A stretch of DNA of 64,000 bases from Stictocephala bisonia (Eukaryota > Arthropoda > Insecta > Hemiptera > Membracidae), in assembly GCA_035578905.1 (NCBI GenBank), contig JAQJVL010000126.1, positions 1,579,987 to 1,643,986 of the forward strand. The letters run 5' to 3'. This document shows, piece by piece, positions 58,720 to 64,000 of the stretch. The notes beneath the pieces were generated by a model. It had not been told where the DNA came from. It searched no databases and saw nothing but the letters and a program-made list of their open reading frames with translations. Every line of letters begins with the position of its first letter. Positions within the stretch are counted from its first letter, which is position 1. A program made the position numbers and the translations under genes.

Positions 58720-59190
58720 ACTACTTTCTGCTGCTAATGGACAATGACGCCAGCCAGGACTGTGGCAGCAGTTGTATTTGTCCTGCACCCTTCAATGCCT
58801 GGCACCTGGACGGTAATCTGACCTGAACCCTTGCCCGAACAGAGACGGGGTGACCCGGGTCATCCGTGGCTACTTGGACACAATACCCGCGAGCCGTTTT
58901 TTTGCCCGCGAGTCGCTAGTCAAAAGACCCCGCGAGGTCGGCCAGCCGGCAATCCTTTATGTGACTCCCATCCGCGGACAACGCGTGCCTCCACCGTGTC
59001 CAGCTGCCGCGCCCGTTAAACAGATAATTATTGTTAACCATGTCGGCTGTGTATAACAGGATGAGCGTCGTCCCTCTTATTGCCGTTCTCCCCTCAAAAG
59101 ACGCGTGTCTGTAATTCCTGTACCATAACACATACTCGTGCCGACTTGCGTAGTCTTCGACCGAATAATTGTCTAAATTCACCGGTCATG
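58720..59190. other. CpG-rich islet, possible exon or regulatory block
   Basis: The most CpG-rich block in the window (ATACCCGCGAGCCG, CCCGCGAGTCGCTAGTC, CATCCGCGGACAACGCGTGC, GCTGCCGCGCCCG). It contains the perfect 12-bp palindrome TGACCCGGGTCA (58851-58862), an everted pair of nuclear-receptor half-sites, and ACGCGT twice (near 58980 and 59101). Frames of 62-88 codons are open on both strands (plus 58831-59019 and 58850-59056, minus 58916-59182), as expected of CpG-rich DNA poor in stops. None has a recognised domain. Lack of CpG depletion suggests unmethylated or conserved sequence. Confidence 0.4.
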
Positions 59191-59587
59191 AATAGTTAGA
59201 TGAGACCAAAAATGTTCGCATATACTTTCTTAGCTATTTAGTAAAACTAACATTAATATTGTTTAAAGCTTCGATGAGCAGTTTGTCTACAAAGTCACTG
59301 AAACACTCAGTTAGGGTTTAAACGTCTCGTATGAGACTCCACTTAAAAATCACCGACTATCATTACAGAGTTGTAACTAAAACTGTTCTAAAAAATGTTC
59401 CTATAAATAATACTAACATTAATATTATTTTGTGTTATAGTACTATTATAATACTATTTTGTGTTTTTAGAACTCGCTTTTCTCACTTCGTTTGGTAATA
59501 GAAATTTGTATCGTGATTGGTTAAACAACAGTTAATATTTTTCTCCTAGTGTTTATATTATTAATCCATTAAAACATAGTATAAGTT
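59191..59587. other. AT-rich sequence
   Basis: Loose recurrence of AACATTAATATTGTYTAAAG at 59250, 59408 and again at 60090 suggests an old dispersed or tandem repeat. No gene. Confidence 0.4.
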
Positions 59588-59829
59588 GACGTCACACAAC
59601 ACACATCTGTTACAATATGAGAATGAAATGTTTAAATATTATGGTGACTGATTTCGGTAAACCATTTTTACCATCCTCAGACCAAAGAGATTCACAAAGG
59701 CATTCAAAGGCTATTATTTTGTGGATCTCTCTGGTCTGAGGATAGTAAACATGGCTACCCGAAATCGATTACCTTAATATTCTTATAGTTTTTACTTATA
59801 GTACATTAACATAAGTGTGTTATATAGCG
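59588..59829. mobile_element. MITE, foldback copy
   Basis: Left arm: GACGTCACACAACACACATC, TATTATGGTGACTGATTTCG, GTAAACCATTTTTACC, TCCTCAGACCAAAGAGATTC, ACAAAGG. The right arm is inverted: GTGGATCTCTCTGGTCTGAG, GATAGTAAACATGGCTACCC, GAAATCGATTACCTTAATA, CATAAGTGTGTTATATAGCG. Both arms are present with scattered mismatches. There is no coding capacity. Confidence 0.8.
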
Positions 59830-62633
59830 CCAACAAGGACTATTTTTTTATATTTCATTTCATAATTTAGCATGTTTTGACGAGCCGTGATTGAGGATAT
59901 AATAATATTTTTTGAGAATCAATTAAAACTAAATTTAACATTAGTATTGTTCTAAATATGAACAATTTTTTTATTTTTTCCCTAGAACTAACTATTTCAC
60001 TTTGTGTTTAAGCTCCTCAATTGAGTGACAGCTCAAAGTATTCAACGGCTTTATTGATGAAACATTTAACGATGATTATTCTAGTAACATATCAACATTA
60101 ATATTGTCTAAAGCATAAAGTATATTATTCTTATTCTTATTAATTATGTTGCCTTCTTTATTCTGAATTATTTTAACAATTGATGATCTAAAGATCCTTA
60201 TAACTAAAAATAATATATCTTATATCAATAAATTATGAAAAAAACATGCAAATCTTTTCATAAACGTTATTTCCACTCCCTTAAAACACCTAAAAACGTC
60301 CTTGTTGAATAATGTCCACTGTGGTAACTTCAACCAACATTGTTGGAAATAGGTATAAAACAAGCATTAAAATGTTGTCAAACCACAAAGACAAAAGTAA
60401 CATTAAAAACAAGTTATGTACAAACTTATCTCACATTCACAATCAAGTTTGTTTAAAATTCAATTTTCGTCGTTTTAATAGAATAAATAAGACTTCATTG
60501 CAAAAAAAAGAACAAAATTATCAAGAATTTTATTTTATTTTTATAGTTAAGTAATAAAATACAAAACTGTATGTATTTTAAGTTACTATATACTAAAATA
60601 ATTAGAAAGTAAATGCATACAGAGAATCCGCTAAGCTTTTGGTGAGCTCTATTTATATAAAGTAATTTTTTCGTAAATTGACTCCTTTAAAAAAATCGCT
60701 TTTTGTTGAGAATATTCTTTGATTTTTCATGTTTGTAGTGGTTTGGAGTAAAAATGGTTCCAATATGTGATGGTGATATATTTTCATAAAATAGTGTTCT
60801 ACGAGTATATTATTTAGATACATTATTAATTTTTGTATTGTAATAATTTGTAACAGTATTCTAGTAATTTTCTGACATAGATTTTATGGAATTATAGAAG
60901 CTTTAAATACAATATATGCCTTCCATACACTGTTAAAAAGCTGACTCACATACGGAATTTTCTGCATGGTTTTTATTGTTATTTATTTTCAATTTCATAT
61001 TACTAGTAATTGTAAATTTGTAATGTTATCCTCATATAGAATTCCCATATTTTATATCGGACTAAATAGAGAGTTATACTAGATAACATATCATTACCCC
61101 TTATAACAAGTTACAACTAAGTTATTCAAAAAAGTGTTGTACCACCATATTGTAATGAGGAAATAGGCAGAGGCGGGCTGGCTAAACAATACGACGGGAA
61201 CACATAAGAAAACTTTCAGAAAGTGAATTATAAAATGGAGGCAAAACTCTTTGTTCGTTTAAGTGGCGCGAAAATATTATTCACTTTATAATTGCTACTA
61301 AATCACATAAATGTCACAGTCATACCGAGCCCTTGCTTGGAAAAACTCCTCCATCTTCGTTTTATTATAGCTTTGTTTAGAATTCCGTTTGTGTTCCCTT
61401 TTACAATTAACTTACTGTGAAAAGTTAATTTTTTCAATAGAAGTAGGCCTACTTGTTTCAGTCACATAGAAACATTTACTGACTAAAACTATTTGTATAC
61501 GTAATCACATTTTAAGTTGTATTTTCATTTGTTTGGATTTCATTGGCCATAATACTGTATATGATTAAATAAATTATTTTTTACTCCTAATAGAAGTTTT
61601 TAATGTGATACGTCAAGGAAAAAAAATACTTTCAATGATTTGAATAAAATTTTAATAACATAATAAGCCAACTTATTGTGTATTATATTTCTTTATTAAT
61701 TTAAAAATATTTTTAGTAAACGATCTCATTATGATACCTTAAAGGAAGAAATGAGATTATAAGAAAGGGAGATTAATTAAAATGTATAGATAAAGATATG
61801 TATTACAAAACTTGTCGTTTAGTTACTTATAGGTTAAAGAGCATTTTCTATTAGTTAAAAATATAATTATTAGTTTTCTCGTTCACTTTTGCAACTTTCT
61901 AGTGAACATTTTGAATCAGTCCACTTTTCTTCTAACCAACTAAAATTGTTTTGTTATATTTTTAATGAATACTAAAAAATATTTGCTTTGGTTTGCAAGT
62001 GAAAATATCATAGGCATTACAAATGGAACTAGAACACATATTTCAGTAATAAACATTTTACCTGTATTTACAGTGTATTTTGATATTTAATGATATAGGT
62101 TCACTACTACAAATTTTGTAGTGCAGTAAAAGTTTTTGTTCTACTCTTTTCTTAAATAATCATCGGTGAGTACTATTTTTTTGTTAAATAGGTCTGTTTT
62201 GTTTTAAACTTTTAACATGTCTTTAATTTAACATATTTTAGGACAGTAAGTATACTATCTTGGACATTTAAATGCTCATTTTTATACGTTTAAAAATGTT
62301 ATGGATTATTTAAAAAGGTGTATTTAAAATACATAGGTATTAAATATTTTTAATTAAGAAGATAATTCGGATTAATCTGAACTAAAATGTCAAAAATATC
62401 CTCTGAAGAGTATATATCCTTAATTTAGAAAAGGATTTTATATAGTAACCATTTATTGTACTATGCCTATAGCATCTGGATATATTTCTGGCACTGATAA
62501 TACTAAATACTCAATGAGTTGGCTTTGTTATGTCTAACTTAATTAAATACTCATGATTTATGAATCTAAAAAATATTTAAGGAAAAAGTCGGTGGGACAC
62601 AAAACAAAAAACATTGCAAATGTATTTTTACAG
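59830..62633. other. About 2.8 kb AT-rich unique sequence
   Basis: No supported gene. The 80-codon frame at 60312-60554 (plus) is K/N-rich and looks like AT-rich noise. The only GC-richer spot is 61165-61215 (GGCAGAGGCGGGCTGGC). AAGTAGGCCTACTT at 61442-61455 is a perfect 14-bp palindrome. Confidence 0.5.
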
Positions 62634-62960
62634 TCAAGTGAACGTCACAATACACAAATTTATTATAATGTAAGCACAAAATTGTAAAAATATACTTTGA
62701 TAGTCGATTTAGGTTAATCACGTTCTACATGCTCAAATTAGAGGGATTCACTCTAATTTGAATTAGAAAATCACAAGTTTCACTGTTTGGTTAAATAGAG
62801 AAAATTTACAAGAAAATCACTGGTTGGTTAAATAGAGGTATTTTAGGTATTTCCCTCTGGTCTTAGGAAGGTAAACGTGGTTTCCAGAGTCGATCACCAC
62901 AATATTTTATATAATTTGTACTTGTATTACACTAAATCTGTGTTGTATGACGTTCACTTG
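62634..62960. mobile_element. MITE, longest foldback copy
   Basis: Outer ends CAAGTGAACGTCA (62635-62647) and TGACGTTCACTTG (62948-62960) are exact complements. Inner blocks AATGTAAGCACAAAATTGTA, GATAGTCGATTTAGGTTAAT and AGAGGGATTC pair with CCCTCTGGTCTTAGGAAGGT, AAACGTGGTTTCC and AGAGTCGATCACCACAATAT. The centre holds a duplicated AAATCACTGGTTGGTTAAAT-type segment. There is no coding capacity. The target duplication is unclear. Confidence 0.82.
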
Positions 62961-63027
62961 TTTTATGTTTGCACTAACACTTATTATGGTAATTTATTCA
63001 TGATTAGCCTTCTGGAATTGGTATTTG

Positions 63028-63093
63028 AATTAATAGGTTACGTACCTTATCATAACAGGAATTGAAGACGTTAAGGTACGTAACCTATTAATT
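63028..63093. repeat. Perfect 22-bp inverted repeat, 22-bp loop
   Basis: AATTAATAGGTTACGTACC plus TTA at 63028-63049 is exactly complementary to 63072-63093. No substitutions in either arm. It lies 67 bp right of the MITE. It is not followed by a T run, so a terminator reading is unsupported. Confidence 0.9.
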
Positions 63094-63639
63094 ATTATGG
63101 TAAGTTAATAAACTGTTTCAATATGCTGTCAACAACTTAAATCACTGTAGTTTTAATATAACATTTTCTTGCAGGTGCCAGCAATATTTTATATTCAGAT
63201 AGTTTATTGTGATCTTACCGGAGTGTTATTTAACAGCGTTATTTTACATTTTAGTTATTTTACATACTGGATAGGAACATGAAGAGTATTTGAGTCAACT
63301 TTCAGATTACCTTTCACATTACCTTTCCTTGGTTTTACTTATTCACACCCCCTTGCCAATATTGTATTGTTAACACTTCTCAGTAGCTGAATATAAACAA
63401 ACCTTCTCTAACAAATACATTGAGTTTATGATAGCGAATATTGTGTCTTCAACAAAAACCTAAACAATAGTGTAAATGTATAAAACTTAAGTTACACCTA
63501 TTTACATATAATATATGGATTACTCATCGAAAAATAACTACGCCTCACTGAACATAACGTAGTAATCCCCCTTTAATCATAAAAAAATCATATTTAACTA
63601 TTACAAGTATATTTAATTCACTTGTAAAAAACGTAATAC
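63094..63639. other. AT-rich sequence
   Basis: No gene. TTTTCTTGCAG|GTGCC near 63167-63180 has the shape of a splice acceptor, but no coding frame follows. Confidence 0.4.
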
Positions 63640-64000
63640 AAATTGAAATACTCAAACAATCCTTCACCTAGCGTTATTGAACCAACTTTAAATTGTCCTT
63701 ACATCCACAATATTGAATCAACCCTATATACATTAAACGACTCTTTCACATACTTTACTGAGCCGACCATTTACCCTTTCTTTCACATACTTTACTACAT
63801 ACGTATCACTGCCCTTTCACACGCCTTACTATACCCATAATACACACGTATAACTGTCTTTTCACATACCTTACTAAACCCATAATACACACGTATAAAT
63901 GCTCTTTCAAATACCTTACTAAACCCATATTACACACATATAATTGCCCTTTTACATGCCTTACTAAACCCATAATACACACGTATAACTGCCCTTTCAC
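63640..64000 (+). repeat. 45-bp tandem repeat, cut by window end
   Basis: Degenerate first units (63640-63790) lead into 45-bp units: CCTTTCACATACCTTACTAA, ACCCATAATACACACG, TATAACTGC. About four good copies are visible before the right edge. The minus-strand open frame across it is periodic, not a gene. Confidence 0.9.

Noticed and set aside
60312..60554. 80-codon frame rich in K and N
   Set aside because: Composition is that of AT-rich noncoding DNA; no domain, no splice signals, no GC shift.

Overview
The window looks like nuclear DNA from an arthropod, probably an insect and perhaps a hemipteran. It is AT-rich and has no bacterial gene organisation. Stop-free frames outside repeats are short, and a large share of the 64 kb is tandem repeat or transposon debris. 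Short TTAGG/CCTAA-like runs (6484-6500, 32821-32878, 45615-45760), foldback MITEs, a Helitron-like element and LINE remnants fit this. The hemipteran suggestion is a weak inference.

I see no complete protein-coding gene. Every long open frame in the window lies in a tandem array whose period is a multiple of three (or in (CT)n) and is an artefact of that periodicity. The only recognisable protein signals are relics: an apurinic-type endonuclease N-terminal fragment of a non-LTR retrotransposon (54453-54782, plus strand) and a basic GRPRQRW-type tail (20505-20645, minus strand). Three short blocks could be single exons of unknown genes: 41379-41522 (minus), 46324-46537 (plus) and 50820-51038 (minus). 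Several more GC- and CpG-richer islets (7560-7740, 11030-11560, 38472-38930, 43884-44153, 58720-59190) could be exons, promoters or enhancers.

Layout. 1-7 kb: a 30-bp satellite with 150-bp higher-order order, unique sequence, then a 20-bp satellite carrying TTAGGGTTTA and interrupted by a 536-bp transposon with 30-bp terminal inverted repeats and an 8-bp target duplication. 7-20 kb: unique AT-rich DNA, several copies of a 36-bp minisatellite, a Helitron-type end, a LINE tail and a 106-bp array. 20-29 kb: a LINE relic, a 111-126-bp array, a large 116-bp satellite with a suspicious error-rich duplicated stretch, and a 39-bp array. 29-41 kb: foldback MITEs, a 998-bp (CT)n tract, a tRNA-SINE trace, a 547-bp foldback and an 18-bp array. 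41-47 kb: a 62-bp array, a LINE tail and candidate exons. 47.39-50.14 kb: exactly 50 indel-free copies of a 55-bp satellite, each with the octamer TATCGATA. 50-57 kb: a candidate exon, a Helitron-like element, and a nest of poly-A, 18-bp arrays and oppositely oriented minisatellites around the endonuclease fragment. 57-64 kb: AT-rich DNA with three copies of one MITE family, a CpG-rich islet and a 45-bp array that runs off the right edge.

No set of genes acts together here. The strongest biology is in the repeats: one 36-bp minisatellite at six loci in both orientations, once inside a transposon with a clean reconstructable empty site; a MITE family with five dispersed copies; and a highly homogenised satellite carrying a known insect regulatory octamer.
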